Positions 8,443 through 18,618 of a stretch of 64,000 nt of DNA are shown here, in pieces. Each line of letters starts with the position of its first letter. Position 1 is the stretch's first letter. This DNA comes from Anniella stebbinsi (lineage: Eukaryota; Chordata; Lepidosauria; Squamata; Anniellidae). The DNA is taken from contig JARDYH010000004.1 in assembly GCA_029215795.1 (NCBI GenBank), positions 110,814,001 through 110,878,000 on the forward strand, written 5' to 3'. Position numbers and translations under genes: made by a program. The notes under the pieces were generated by a model. It was not told where the DNA came from. It did not search any database and saw only the letters and a program-made list of their open reading frames with translations.

Positions 8443-9528
8443 TAGGGGTGTGCACGGACCCCCTGGATCGGGACCGGATCGGGACCTCCAATTTTGTTCC
8501 GGATCAGATCAGAACAAAATCGGAGGTCCCCTGGATCGGATCGGACCTGATCCCAATCCAAAAATTGGATGTCCGATTTTCGGATCGGCTGCCATTTTTC
8601 CCCATAGACTTGCACTGGGGGAAAGAAAGCTTCCCCCCAATGCAAGTCTATGGGGGAAAATGGCTGCAGGGGGGTGAGTGGGGGCCTAACTTCCCCCTCC
8701 CTGTCCATCCCCCCCTCGTGTTTCTTACCTGCAGGGGCCTTCTGCTGCCGTCCGCTGGCACCCGCGGGTGCCAGCAGACGGCAGCAGACAACCCTGGCAG
8801 ATAAGCCCCCTCCTCCCCTTCGCGCTCCTTACTTGCCGGGGCCGTCCACTGGCACCCATGGCTGGACAGCCACCAGGCCCCAGCAGGTAAGCCCTGTTCC
8901 CGGCACTCCTTACCTGCATGGGACGTCAGCTCCCCTCCGCTCCTGGCCGCTACTGCGAAGCAGGCTTCGCGGCCTGTCCCTAAGTAGCACGGACAGCCCT
9001 GCCAGGTAAGCTCCGCCCTGCTGTCCGCTCCCATCGGCGGGCGCCCACTGGCGCCCGCCGATGGCAGCAGACAGCCCCCCCCAGGTAAGCCCCCCTGCTC
9101 CTTACCTGGCGGGGCATCCTCCTCCATCCATTGCCGGTTGTAAACTACTGCGAACTAGGCCTCGTGGCCTAGATTACAGAAGAGCGCCACCTGGCGCTCT
9201 CCTGTAAACTAAGCCGCGAGGCCTAGTTTGCAGTAGTTTTCAGCAGGCAACGGGAGGAGGAGGAGGACGCCCCGCCAGGTAAGCCCCCCCCCCCGCTGTC
9301 CGCTTTCATCGGCAGGTGCCCGCTGGCGCCCACCAATGGAAGTGGCAGTGGACGCCAGCAGGCGCCCGCCGATCCTCCGATTTTTCCCAAACCGGATAGG
9401 GTCCTTCCGGACCGGTTCAGAAAATATCGGACAATCCAGAGGGGGGATCGGAAATTGGATAATTGTATCCAATTTCCCCTGGATCAGCTCCGGATCGTGG
9501 ATTGGAGCCGATCCAGTGCACACCCCTA
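8443..9528. mobile_element. hAT-like non-autonomous element, 1,086 bp, perfect 8-bp TSD
   Basis: The ends are TAGGGGTGTGCAC and GTGCACACCCCTA, flanked by perfect 8-bp duplications CTATCTAC (8435-8442 and 9529-9536). This is the hAT hallmark. Subterminal regions are dense in GATCCGGATC-like strings. The middle has repeated GC-rich modules joining CCTTACCTG to CAGGTAAGC. A hairpin pairs CCCCATAGACTTGCA (8599) with TGCAAGTCTATGGGG (8641). The open frames here, up to 159 codons, are low-complexity and not transposase. Confidence 0.85.
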
Positions 9529-9760
9529 CTATCTACCATATTTGGAACTAGTGGAATTTTTCAAATTCTTCTGTGGCAGCTTCACATAAAATGCACTGCA
9601 GTAACCAAGCCTGGAAGTGTTCAGGGCATGAATAGTATTTTCCAAGTACCTCGGCTGTGCTGTATACAGTCCTCCCAACAATTCTGTAAAGTCAGTTATG
9701 TTAAGAGGAAGTGATGGGCACAAGGTTACCCAGTAAGCTTTGTAGCTGAGCTGGGATTTT

Positions 9761-10356
9761 AATGCATGGTCATGGGTATTTAATAACTTCTTATTATTAT
9801 TCTTATTATTATTTGCATGAAATATATCATGAATTTTCTGCACTTTTCAAGAAATGCTGCCGTGATCCAGCCTGTTTTTCAAAGCCTTGTATTTCTTGGT
9901 CATGTCCTGGCATGACTAAGAGCGCCATCACACCTAATTCCTCTCCCTCCCCCCAGTTTGCCTCCGCATTTTTTTACCTCTGATGCTAAATCCCTTTCAA
10001 TTGAATAGCTGCTCTTTCGCTCCTTCACTCGTTTGCTCTTCCGCTCCAATCCGCCCCCCCCCCCCAGTCAGGTCCTGTCAGATGAGCACTTCAACCAGAC
10101 CGCCTTTCTGCTGGGCAAAATAGAACGACCCTTTAGTCTGGCTCTTTGGGGGCATCAAGGGAGTGCAATCCTGTCTCTGCAGATATTCAGGTACTGTATG
10201 ATTTTTTTAAAAAAAATCGAGCATGGGATGCAAGGTTTGGGGGTTTTATTGAGGCTTGGAGCCTGCTGCTGGGAGAGATCGCTTTTCCCTGCCATTCAAG
10301 CCAACAGCAAGACTCCCATCACAGCACACACACCCAATTCCATTAAAACCACACAG
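9761..10356. other. Unassigned, with short TTA repeats and poly-C
   Basis: A short TTATTATTATT run lies near 9790 and a C-run near 10055. No repeat family or gene was recognised. Confidence 0.35.
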
Positions 10357-11002
10357 TAGGGCTGGGAACAGATCCGGATCCGGATCCCAAATCCGAAGTG
10401 GATTGGGGTGATCCAGACCTCCTGGACCCAGATCCGAATTGTTCTGGTATAGAACGATCCGGAGGTCCAGATCGTTCTGGACCAGATCATTCCAGATCAG
10501 TCCGGAGATCCGGGCCCATTGGCCTTCCAGGTCCCTGGGTGCTGGCTGTGCAGCTGGCATTCAGGGACGCCAGGCTGGCGGTAAGTCCATTGGACTCACA
10601 GCCCTCCCCCAACTCTCCCTGCTTACCTGCTGCCTCCTCATCACCGCCACCGTCCGCCGCTGCTGTCCGCTGGCTGTTGCTGCTTCTGCTCTACTGAGAA
10701 CCAGGCTGAGAGGCCTGGTTCTCAGTAGAGCGAAAGCAGTGGCAGCAGTGGATGGCAGCAACAACGAGGAGGCAGCAGGTAAGCAGGGAGAGTGGGGGGA
10801 AGCTGGTGAGTCCTTTTCCCCATAGACTTGCAAGTCTATGGGGAAAAGGAGGGTCTCCAGATTTCAATCCAGAGACCCGGATCCGAATCCGAATCCAGTT
10901 CTGGACCGGATCGGGGGAGGTCCAATCCAGATCGGATCAGGCCCAATCCGGATCGTCCATATCCGGATCCGGACCAGATCAGGGGGACTGTTCACAGCCC
11001 TA
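10357..11002. mobile_element. hAT-like non-autonomous element, 646 bp, near-perfect TSD
   Basis: TAGGGCTGGGAACAG at the left pairs with CTGTTCACAGCCCTA at the right. CCACACAG (10349-10356) and CTACACAG (11003-11010) form an 8-bp duplication with one mismatch. Like the element at 8443 it is full of GGATCCGGATC strings and carries the CATAGACTTGCA hairpin, so the two are relatives with different tips. Confidence 0.82.
10811..10850. repeat. Perfect 40-bp palindrome
   Basis: TCCTTTTCCCCATAGACTTG is followed immediately by its exact reverse complement, with no spacer. It lies inside the hAT-like element at 10357-11002. The related element at 8443 has the same arms separated by a spacer. Confidence 0.9.
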
Positions 11003-11455
11003 CTACACAGAGGCTTAAAGACTCATTAAATGTGCTTAGGGAAAATAATCCAGACTTTTAGTGTCCTAGGAAAAAACAGAACAGGCTGGGGAAGAGGTGG
11101 GGTATCAGCAGGCCAGGCACAGTGTCATGTGAGTACCGTGCTGCAAATCTGCACACCAGGCATGGCGAGAGTGCACTAAATCTCTGGTGTGATGGAGGTC
11201 TAAATGTGGGCCATGACAACCCCAATCTTTCCCTTTTCTTCCTGTGGTACCATCCACAGCTCACAGGGTTGAGTGAGTATCAATTTCCCATCAATAGTGA
11301 TGATTACACTATTGTGGGATGAGCAAAAAACACTGCTCAGAGAACATTAGGAATTGGGAGGATTAGACATGTGCTAAATAAGTAAAAGTGAATAAGGGAT
11401 GACTGTGAGGCAGCACATTGCTCGCTTATGGTGAATACAATCTACAGCAGAAATC
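11003..11455. other. Unassigned stretch
   Basis: No gene or repeat family was recognised. Frames are short. Confidence 0.35.
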
Positions 11456-12135
11456 TTCAGTCTTTTTGGGTCAGTGAGCACATTTGGAATTTTGAGAGGG
11501 TGTTATGGGTGCTGTCACAAAATGGCTACCATGGGAAGGGCTTGCCCATTCATAACATGGCTATCTTGGTTGGCATGGGTGGTCAAACATACACACACAC
11601 TAGGCTGACCAGATAAAATCCAGGTCAGGGCTCATGTAACTTTAACAGTTGTTGAGAAAAGGGAATTTCAGCCAGTGTCATTTGTATGCAATTAGTTCCT
11701 GGTGAAATTCCCTCTTCATCACAACCGTTAAAGGTGCAGGCACTATACTAGAGTGACCATATACAAAAGAAGGCAGGGCCCCTGCACCTTTAACAGTTGT
11801 GATGAAGAGGGAATTTCACCAGGACCTAATTGCATACAAATGACACTGGCTGAAATTCCCTTTTCTCTACAATTGTTAAAGTTACATGAGCCCTGACCTG
11901 GATTTTATCTGGTCACCCTAACACACACACACACAAAACCTCATTTCCCAGAAAGTAAAGTTCTGAGGCTTAAAGAAAAGTAACTTGCTCATGAATGTAA
12001 GCAGAGGTGGCATCTTGGCTCCAAATCACAAACCTGCTTTTTAAAACCCAAATCAAGATGATGCTCGTGTGTCTGCCAGAGAGGCGTCTGCCAGCACATT
12101 GCTGCTCACGGGCATCACGTCAGAGACCCCAGAGC
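11456..12135 (+). mobile_element. hAT relic, CAGGGGT-type family, split by a dimer palindrome
   Basis: The segments 11456-11600 and 11921-12135 match the copy at 43843-44825 in order (a CACATTTGGAATTTTGAGAG-like start, ACAAAATGGCTACCATGGGA, CATTTCCCAGAAAGTAAAG and GAGACCCCAGAG). The better preserved minus-strand relative at 37035-37319 has CAGGG..CCCTG ends. The interruption is the element at 11601-11920. Confidence 0.5.
11601..11920. mobile_element. Palindromic dimer element, TAGGGTGACCATATG family
   Basis: The ends TAGGCTGACCAGATAAAATC and GATTTTATCTGGTCACCCTA are inverted. The whole 320 bp is a long palindrome whose centre holds a second, inner terminus (AGAGTGACCATATACAAAAG at about 11750). 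Each half is itself a palindromic unit, as found alone at 31477-31648. It is flanked by ACACACAC on both sides, which fits an 8-bp duplication but lies in a CA repeat. The outer 20 bp differ from the other copies. Confidence 0.75.
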
Positions 12136-12494
12136 TACAGTCGCCACATTTCCCCTTCCCACCCAGATGATGAGAGAAACAAATGAGAAAACTGCAAAGG
12201 TCTTAGCGGAGCTCAGCCCCGTGCTACGAAAATACAAAAGAATTCTGTTCCAAGAATCAAACAGGATGTGGTCGGAGCTAAAGTGAGAGAAGCTGCCATA
12301 ATAGGTGGAGAAAGAGCGCACCGCAGGAGCAGCAGGCTGCAGAAAAGCAGCCGCAGCAAACCTGAAACTTCGAGACTTTTAAGTTCCGGAGGTGCTTTCC
12401 CAACGCGCTATACCTTAATCCGTTTGAAGAAGTTCCCTTGGTTAAAACAATAGCAATGGTTGGCTTCCTTTTGATATCACCAAACACATGCACC
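12136..12494. other. Unique stretch with moderate CpG density
   Basis: No repeat was recognised. CpGs are more frequent than in nearby unique DNA (for example GGTCGGAGC, AGCGCACCGCAGG, CAACGCGC). A 61-codon frame at 12268-12453 is basic and shows no known domain. A regulatory element or a transcribed non-coding exon is possible but unsupported. Confidence 0.3.
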
Positions 12495-12495
12495 C

Positions 12496-12561
<66 letters not shown>
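12495..12561. repeat. Compound microsatellite (TC)n(AC)n
   Basis: About 13 TC units run directly into about 20 AC units. The long Cys/Val and Arg/Glu frames read across it are artefacts. Confidence 0.97.
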
Positions 12562-12565
<4 letters not shown>

Positions 12566-12762
12566 TTTGCACAACCTTTCTTTGCTTTCATAACATTCAC
12601 ATAAAACAAAAAAGAATGCGCAAACACCCCCTCCAGGTGTGCTCTTTGGCAGCCTGCTGGTTTTACTCTTTCATCCTTGTATCAAGTCTGAAGCTTGGCA
12701 TCTGCGTTCTGAACAAAGCCTGCCACTGATAACTAGGGCCAATGGATGAAATTGCTTCTGTG

Positions 12763-12788
12763 GCACACACACACACACACACACACAC
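12763..12788. repeat. Microsatellite (AC)n
   Basis: Thirteen AC units. Confidence 0.95.
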
Positions 12789-13117
12789 CATTGCTCACTG
12801 CAGGATTGGGCTGCTGCAGCTTTAAAATGTGTGTGCACATTGATATAAATGATGCACATAAAAGGCAGCCTCCCCTGTCAGGGAGAATTGCTATTTAGGA
12901 TTGAAGTCGGCCCAAAATGTTCACTCCCTGAGGCCAAGACAAGATGGCACCCCCCCTCCCACCATTCCACATACAGAAGCCAACCAGACTGGCAGTTGGA
13001 TCATACTTCAGTGCTGGCTGCCTCTACCACAGCTGAAGGCTGCAGGCTAACTTAGGCACTGTGGTCCACATGCTACTCTATCTGCCAACACTTTGCTGCC
13101 ACTCCCGCTCCCCAGGG

Positions 13118-13309
13118 TAGGGCTGTGGCTCGGTGGTTGAGCACCTGCTTTGCATGCAGGAAGTTCCAGGTTTGATCCCCAGCATCTCCAAGTAGGGAGA
13201 GGGGGAGGGGGAAGGGGAGGGGGAAAACCTGCTTAAAATCCGGAGAGCTGCTGCTAGTCAGTGTTGACACTACTGGTCTAGATGGAAGGCAGCTTCCTAT
13301 GTTCTTATG
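13118..13309 (+). repeat. tRNA-derived SINE, family A, complete copy
   Basis: The head contains an A-box-like TGGCTCGGTGGTTGAGCA and a B-box-like GGTTTGATCCC, as in a tRNA gene, but there is no full cloverleaf. The body ends CTAGATGGAAGGCAGCTTCC, and the tail is TATGTTCTTATG. The tail matches the CR1-like LINE end at 19552-19571, suggesting mobilisation by that LINE. An expanded GGGGGAGGGGGAAGG run sits in the middle. Other copies are at 91-272 and 2190-2322. Confidence 0.8.
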
Positions 13310-13875
13310 ACCTGCAGCCTGAGTCAGCTGCCTCACTCTGCCAAATGGTAGGGCCACCCCTGCTCAGGATAAAAGCCTGGATTTTCCATAGCATGCGTAA
13401 CATATAGTGTACCTACATAGCCTGGGAAAAGGTTGCCCCCCCTCCCTCCCTTAACCTCCGGATTTTAACGAAGCAAATAAGCAAATAAAATATCATGGTA
13501 ACTAGAGATATCCAGGATCACTTGGACTCCTTTCCAGTTATGGTTTCAAGCAGGGATGTCTACATGGTTGTCTCAACCCAAAGCAATTTGATGTTCTTTC
13601 TGTCATGTTTTGTGCATTCAAGGGTATGGACTCAATACAGATGAAGCCCTTACTGTTAAGCAGTGCCAAATATATTACAGAGTCTGATTATTGGTAAAGG
13701 TGCCACATTCTTCGGGGAGCACCACCATTTCAGGCCGGCTGGGGCTGATGGAAGATGTAGTCCAGCAGATCTGGAAAGGGCCAGGTTAGAGAAGACTGCC
13801 ATCAGTAAAGACTATTAAGTAGCTAGTTGTGCACATATAAGATTTTCTACATGCAAAGACAGTCTAAGGTGCCAA
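13310..13875. other. Mostly unassigned; fragment of an ACTACAACTCCCAT foldback
   Basis: GGCTGATGGAAGATGTAGTC at about 13745 looks like a half copy of the foldback family at 15165-15312. Nothing else was recognised. Confidence 0.35.
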
Positions 13876-14083
13876 GCAGTGGAGGCTGGTGGCTCCAGTT
13901 CCAGTGGGGCTGTAAATCTATTCTGGATTTTAGTCAGAACCAGCCAGAACTAAAGGTGCTTAATGCTATTTCCATAACAGGCTCAGAGCTTTGGATAGCT
14001 CCTTTAGAATTCTGGCTGGTCCCGACACAAACTTGGAGTGGATTCATAGTCTCCTCGAATTCAGAGCCACCAGCCTCCACTGC
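13876..14083. mobile_element. Foldback element, GTGGAGGCTGGTGGCTC family
   Basis: GCAGTGGAGGCTGGTGGCTC at the left is mirrored exactly by GAGCCACCAGCCTCCACTGC at the right. Internal TCAGAACCAGCCAGAACT and AGAATTCTGGCTGGTCC pair imperfectly. It is the best preserved of five copies in the window. Confidence 0.78.
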
Positions 14084-15164
14084 TGCCACTACTTTTAAGT
14101 TGCATAATTCAAAATTTCCACTGCATTGTTTACTTAGTGACATGCATCATCCTTCTGTGATGCTTTATTGCCATATTGTCATTCACAGCTAGAGGATTTT
14201 GCAATCTGTTTGCAAGTGTGGAAAGGAGCGGAATCCAGCTCTTTTGTCTTTTGAGGACTTTCTAAGCTCTGCTGATACAACAACGCAGCTCTTCTGTTTT
14301 CTGTCACTATGGGAATAAATGCAAAGCCTAGGTAGGTATAAAACTCAGAGAGACTCAAAAGCTTCCCAACCATCCCTGGACTACAGGCTCTGTCAGAGCC
14401 ATCGTTATGCACCGCAGTTGTGAACTCTCATTGACTCGCTTGCATGTGCCTGGGATTCAGTGACTGAGGTGTGTAAGCTCTGACACAACCTCTGTTGCTT
14501 TTCAACTGCCCTGGACAGAAAGTAGTTAAAGAACCCTTTCCCTTGTGCTTGACCAACGAGGGAGAACGTTGCTGGGCTGCAGAAGAAGAAGGAGAGCTTT
14601 GGAATCTCTGGCCATGCTGGTACACTGGTTAGACTTCCAGGCATCCCTGGGATACATGTGATCTTGAATTAGACACATGTTTGTCTTAGCAGGCGACTAA
14701 GGTGTCTCAGTTTCTGTTTACTTTCGTTTTCTCTTTGGTGTTTTTCTCTCACAAGGAAGTCATTATGGGGAGAGCTGCTCTCAGCTTTAACAGCTGAACA
14801 ACACTGCATCCATCATTTTCTCCATTCTTTTCTCCAGAAGTGTCCCATACTTCCCTTTTTTCTATCTTAAAATGTTGTATTTTTTTAAAAAAACCACACA
14901 CCAATAACTTTGCTTGTAACTCTTCTAAAAATAGAGGTTTCTGCCTGTTCTCTTTCACATTTGTATGAGTCATGGGATCCAGACAGCTAAAGTAGGCATT
15001 GATCTCTCTTAACAGTAGGGTGGCTACTTCTCCATGGGGGGGGGGGGGAGAGGAAATACATAACCCAAAGAGAATTTACCTATGCTAATTATGTATAGTT
15101 TCAAATTTACAAATAAGTTCTGAAGAGGGAGAGTACTAGGCTGGGGAGATAGATGAGGCCTTTG
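14084..15164. other. Unassigned, with poly-G run
   Basis: No gene was recognised. AGGGTGGCTACTTCTCC at about 15017 resembles the terminus of the AT-rich family at 49745 and 50628-50760. A G-run lies at about 15038-15048. Confidence 0.35.
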
Positions 15165-15312
15165 GCCTATAACCACCTTCCCCAACTGATCCCCTTCAGG
15201 TGTTTTGGGCTATGACTCCCATTATCCCTTACCACTGACCATGCTGGCTGTGGCTGATAGGAATTGTAGTCTAAAACATCTGGAGGGCATGAGATTGGGG
15301 AAGGCTGCCATA
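15165..15312. mobile_element. Foldback element, TGGACTACAACTCCCAT family
   Basis: TTTTGGGCTATGACTCCCAT and GGAATTGTAGTCTAAAACAT form the two arms, joined by a CCATGCTGGCTGTGGCTGAT centre. Further copies: 21160-21295, 39110-39250, 42362-42482, 61848-61990; half copies near 35540 and 37355. Confidence 0.68.
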
Positions 15313-15344
15313 GAAAGTGATAGGATGAATAGACTATATTCCTT

Positions 15345-15435
15345 GGGCTGCAGTCCTATGCACATTTACTTGCTAGTTTGTTCCATTGAACTCAGTGAGT
15401 CTTACCTTGGAGTAAAACATGGATAGGATTAAGAT
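15345..15435. mobile_element. Short palindromic repeat, GCAATCCTATGCA..CCATTGA family
   Basis: GGCTGCAGTCCTATGCACAT at the left and ATGGATAGGATTAAGATTGC at the right enclose TTCCATTGAACTCAGTGAGT. The consensus is about 85 bp with arms such as TCAGAAGTAAG and CTTACTCCCA. Copies lie at 31858, 47946, 55888 and 61985, with a fragment at about 29170. Confidence 0.6.
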
Positions 15436-15615
15436 TGCTCTGTTGGTTGCACTTCCATCACAGAGTCAGGTTCTGCTTTGCTGTGGCTGTTTCTCATTAT
15501 TCCAATAGTTTTAGCAAGCACCAAAGTGAAGCAAATGAATTAGTTGCTTCCCACCAAACATTATTCTACTTGGGCACCATTCACTCCATCCATCCATTGG
15601 TTCCTCCATCTAGAT

Positions 15616-15971
15616 CAGGGCTGGGAAACGTCTTTCAGCCTGGGGATGGGGTGGGGTGAATTCAATTTTGGAGAAGCTTTTGGGCTCTGCATTCTGGGGG
15701 TTGGCGGGATAGAAGGCAAAAAGGATGGAGCCAAAAATGCCAGTGTATTTTAGCTTCACACTCTTACTGCCCGTAAATAAGCCTTAGGAGAGGCATTTCA
15801 ACCTTTCACTAGGGGGGAAACCCTTCACAAAAGCCAGGAAATCACCAAAAGATTGTTGACTCAAGGAAAGAGGGTGGCCCAGAGGAGAGAGGCCATCTGG
15901 GGAATCCCAGAGGGCAGGATTAGGACCCCAGGAGGCTCAATTTGGCCCCCAGGCCTGAGATTCCCACCCTG
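15616..15971 (+). mobile_element. hAT-like relic with CAGGG ends
   Basis: It runs from CAGGGCTGGGAAACG to TTCCCACCCTG, an inverted pair of the CAGGG type seen in Charlie-like hAT elements. The flanking 8-mers (ATCTAGAT, ATCTGTTA) share only the first half. A second copy is at 45437-45842 (AATTCAATTTTGGAGAAGC in both). No transposase frame is visible. Confidence 0.5.
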
Positions 15972-16172
15972 ATCTGTTACTGGCACAGCATGAGCTGGAC
16001 CTCAGGAAAGAAACTTCCGTGCAAGTGTTTTCTAATGCACACAAATTACTCTTTTTAAAAAGAGCAAAATCAAGTGTGCAAAACACAGGGTAAGAATTCT
16101 CTTTGGCCATAGATGAATGATATGGTGGATATAATATTCTTATTTCTGTGAGCCCAGCAGTGGACATACATA

Positions 16173-16748
16173 GGCCGTTTCTACACTGGCCTTGTTTTGT
16201 GGGATTGCCCCTGGGTGGTCCCTGTGCGTCCGAATAACGCAAAGGGACTCTCGGGAGCGGGGGAGGATGGGCACGGGTTTTTCCAGGGACAAAAAAATCC
16301 CTGGGAAAACCCAATTCTTTCCGAGATCCTGGGAACGTCCCGAGACTGCAGGAGGTGTGGGCACCTGTCCCGCCTGGTGTCCGCTTACATGCTAGTAAGC
16401 GGACACCAGAAATGGGCACAGAGCCATGCCATGCAGCTCTGTGCCCACCAGGGAAGGGGATGGCAGCAATTTTGCCACCCCTGGGATGGCAGGGAGGGGG
16501 TTGGGGACCCGATTTAGGTTTGTTTTTTGTTTTGTTTTGTTTTTTGTTTAACTCACCTTTTGCAATGGAGTACAAGTGCACTCTGTCCTCCTCTTTTAAA
16601 AAAAGAAAATGGCGGGCGTGATGGTGCGATGGCCTGGGAGGAAGCTGGGACATCACACTTCCTAATTTGGAAAGGGGGACGATCCTGGAAGCAAGTACAT
16701 CCAGGATCGTCCCCCCCTCCCTCTACACCTGTAGGTTTAGAAAGGGCC
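16173..16748. mobile_element. TIR element, GGCCCTTTCTACAC family, copy 1
   Basis: GGCCGTTTCTACAC at the left and GTTTAGAAAGGGCC at the right are imperfect inverted termini. The interior has several hairpins, for example TGGTGTCCGCTTAC with GTAAGCGGACACCA at 16376-16406, and GGGGGACGATCCTGG with CCAGGATCGTCCCCC. A second copy lies at 44008-44547. It is non-coding; the ATGGCGGGCG segment is shared by both copies. Confidence 0.65.
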
Positions 16749-16911
16749 ACACTTACCTAAACCATCACCCCAAAAGTCTTTCCTTGGAGTCAGGAATCAG
16801 ACAGGTGCACCAAGGTCTTAACAGAACAGCAACTTTTATTCCAACTACAACACAGCCAGCGATATGGCAGACATAGAGAGAATCTAACAGTGAAAGAGAA
16901 AGCAACCCAGA

Positions 16912-17450
16912 GGTTGCATTCGGACAACACATTAGTCAATAGTGGGTTGAGTAGCCAACTCACAGTTGCTTATTTTGTGGGTACTCCCCACACAACATAT
17001 TCCTACACAACTGTGGGTGGTTGGGGCTGGCATTCAGTGGACTAATAGTCAACCCAGCATTTGACTGACACAGCCCCCGTCCCTCTCCCCACCCTCCCTC
17101 AGTCCTCCCAGTTCTATCCCAGCAGCCTCTGCAAGTTGCACAAGTTGTAGCAGAGTGGCAGCCACCGCTTTGGTCGCTCTTGCCGCCTGCCTCTATGGGC
17201 TTGTGTTTTAACCCACTCACCACACGCCATTAACACACTCACCCCTCCACACAACACTTTAAACAACTGGTTTTAAGCTAAACAACTTGCAAGTCAGTTG
17301 TTTCTCTCAGTTGCTTATTTGGGCAGAATAGCATACCATCAGTAGTTTGTGAGCAGCGTGTTACCCTCCACACAACACAATAAGCAACACAACTGGCGAT
17401 TGTTTCTCCACCCCACCTTCAGTTGCTTAATGTGTTGTCCGAATGCAGCC
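16912..17450. mobile_element. TIR element, GGCTGCATTCGGACAACAC family
   Basis: GGTTGCATTCGGACAACACA is mirrored by TGTGTTGTCCGAATGCAGCC. AGA flanks both sides (16909-16911 and 17451-17453), a possible 3-bp duplication. Shorter relatives lie at 27132-27356 and 53192-53428. Confidence 0.66.
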
Positions 17451-17849
17451 AGAGAGATTCAGGGGAACAAGAAGTGGACTTCTTAAAGATACAGAAGCTC
17501 TATGCAGGTTTTTGCCTACACACACAAGGGCTAAACCTGTGTAGGGATACAGGTGTGTGCATGCAAGCTCTACTCCCAACATCCCTGGTGAACAGGCTCC
17601 TCTACAGACTTTTCCACGGTTAGTGCTAAGATCTGAAGGGATATGGAAGCATGTGTGGCTGAACATGTTTACAAACCTCTTCATGACTTTATATCCTCCC
17701 ATAACTATACCCTATAGGTGACACATATCACCTAGAGGCCCAGCCCATAGAAGAATCAGCCCATAGAATGAAAGAGGGAAGGCCAGTTGACAGGCCCCTG
17801 TCACAAATGGTCCTCATGATGAGTAATTTGTAGGCTTCCAAAACTCAGG
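17451..17849. other. Unassigned stretch
   Basis: No repeat or gene was recognised. Confidence 0.35.
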
Positions 17850-18363
17850 AATAGGAAACACCAACTGGTCCAAAATGCTGCAGCCATATCCTTGACTGAA
17901 GCTGGTTACAGGGAGCACATGACTCCCTTGTTTCAACAGCTTTGCGGGCTTCTGGTCTGTTTCCAGGCACAATTCAAGGTGCTATGACCTATAAAGCCTT
18001 ATATGGGACTTGGGACGAGGCTACCTAAAAGACTGCCTCTACCCCTTTAAACCTGCCCAGGTTTTAAGATCATCAGGATAGGCCCCTCTCTCAGTCCTGT
18101 CACTATCATAGGCCTTCTTGGTGGCTGCTCCTGCATTCTGGAATCCCCTGCCAAGGCAGGCTAGGTAGCCCTTCTCCATTGCCTTTCTGCCAATAGGCAA
18201 AATGTTTTTATTCATGCAGGCCTTTGGCATGTAAACTAGTCTGTTGCTAAAAGGTTTGGTGCTGTTTATCTCTTTTATTGTTCTATTTTAATGTATTTCA
18301 TTTTCTGTTGTGCTTTAATTAAGTTTCTTTTTTTAAAAAAAAAATACAACATTAGATTTTACT

Positions 18364-18577
18364 GGGCCTGTTTAAACAACACGCTAGCCATGGTTAAGCT
18401 GCTATCCTTTTTGCAGCAAATGGTTAGTGGTTGTGTTTAAACTGTGGTTATGTAGCCACCGTGCCTACGAATGGTTCACACGATACGCTAATTCATGGTT
18501 AACATGACACGCTAAGCCATAACGTTTAGTTCAAAATTCTTAACCACCGTGGCTTAGTGTGTCGTCCGAACAGGGTC
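18364..18577. mobile_element. TIR element, GGGCCTGTTCAGACAACATGC family
   Basis: GGGCCTGTTTAAACAACACG and GTGTCGTCCGAACAGGGTC are the inverted ends. The interior carries repeated GCTAAGCCATGGTTA-like strings in both orientations. Relatives lie at 23618-23823 and 34579-34787. It interrupts the LINE tail at 17850-18655. Confidence 0.6.
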
Positions 18578-18601
18578 ATTGTAAGTTTCCTTGAACACCA
18601 T

Positions 18602-18618
18602 GGGGGGGGGGGGGGGGG
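18602..18618. repeat. Poly-G run
   Basis: Seventeen consecutive G. Assembly or sequencing length error is likely here. Confidence 0.95.

Larger units (their letters stand above)
7595..9760 (-). mobile_element. CR1/L2-clade LINE 3' end, with two nested insertions
   Basis: Three pieces, about 7595-7722, 8079-8442 and 9529-9760, form one minus-strand LINE 3' end. On the minus strand 8315-8190 encodes a peptide with FSAVAPQLWNKLP and SFWRQVKTFLFS. This is the conserved C-terminal signature of L2/CR1 ORF2 (consensus FSVAAPxLWNSLP..FKxxLKTxLF). The tail is (TAAA)-like at 7597-7607. The outer piece includes AAATGCACTGCAGTAACCAA (9589 on), which also recurs in such LINE copies. Frameshifts and stops show it is long dead. 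Confidence 0.68.

Noticed and set aside
8648..9127. 159-codon open frame on the minus strand
   Set aside because: It lies wholly inside the hAT-like element, has Gly/Pro/Ala-rich low-complexity sequence, and frames overlap it on the other strand; GC content explains its length.
12278..12627. Frames with Cys-Val and Arg-Glu runs
   Set aside because: Translation of the (TC)n(AC)n tract.
13118..13309. A functional tRNA gene
   Set aside because: A- and B-box-like sequences are present, but there is no cloverleaf or discriminator end, and other copies have a SINE body and LINE-like tail.
15937..16656. 239-codon minus-strand frame, one of the longest in the window
   Set aside because: It crosses the boundary of the TIR element at 16173 and has no domain; the second copy of that element (44008-44547) does not preserve the frame.
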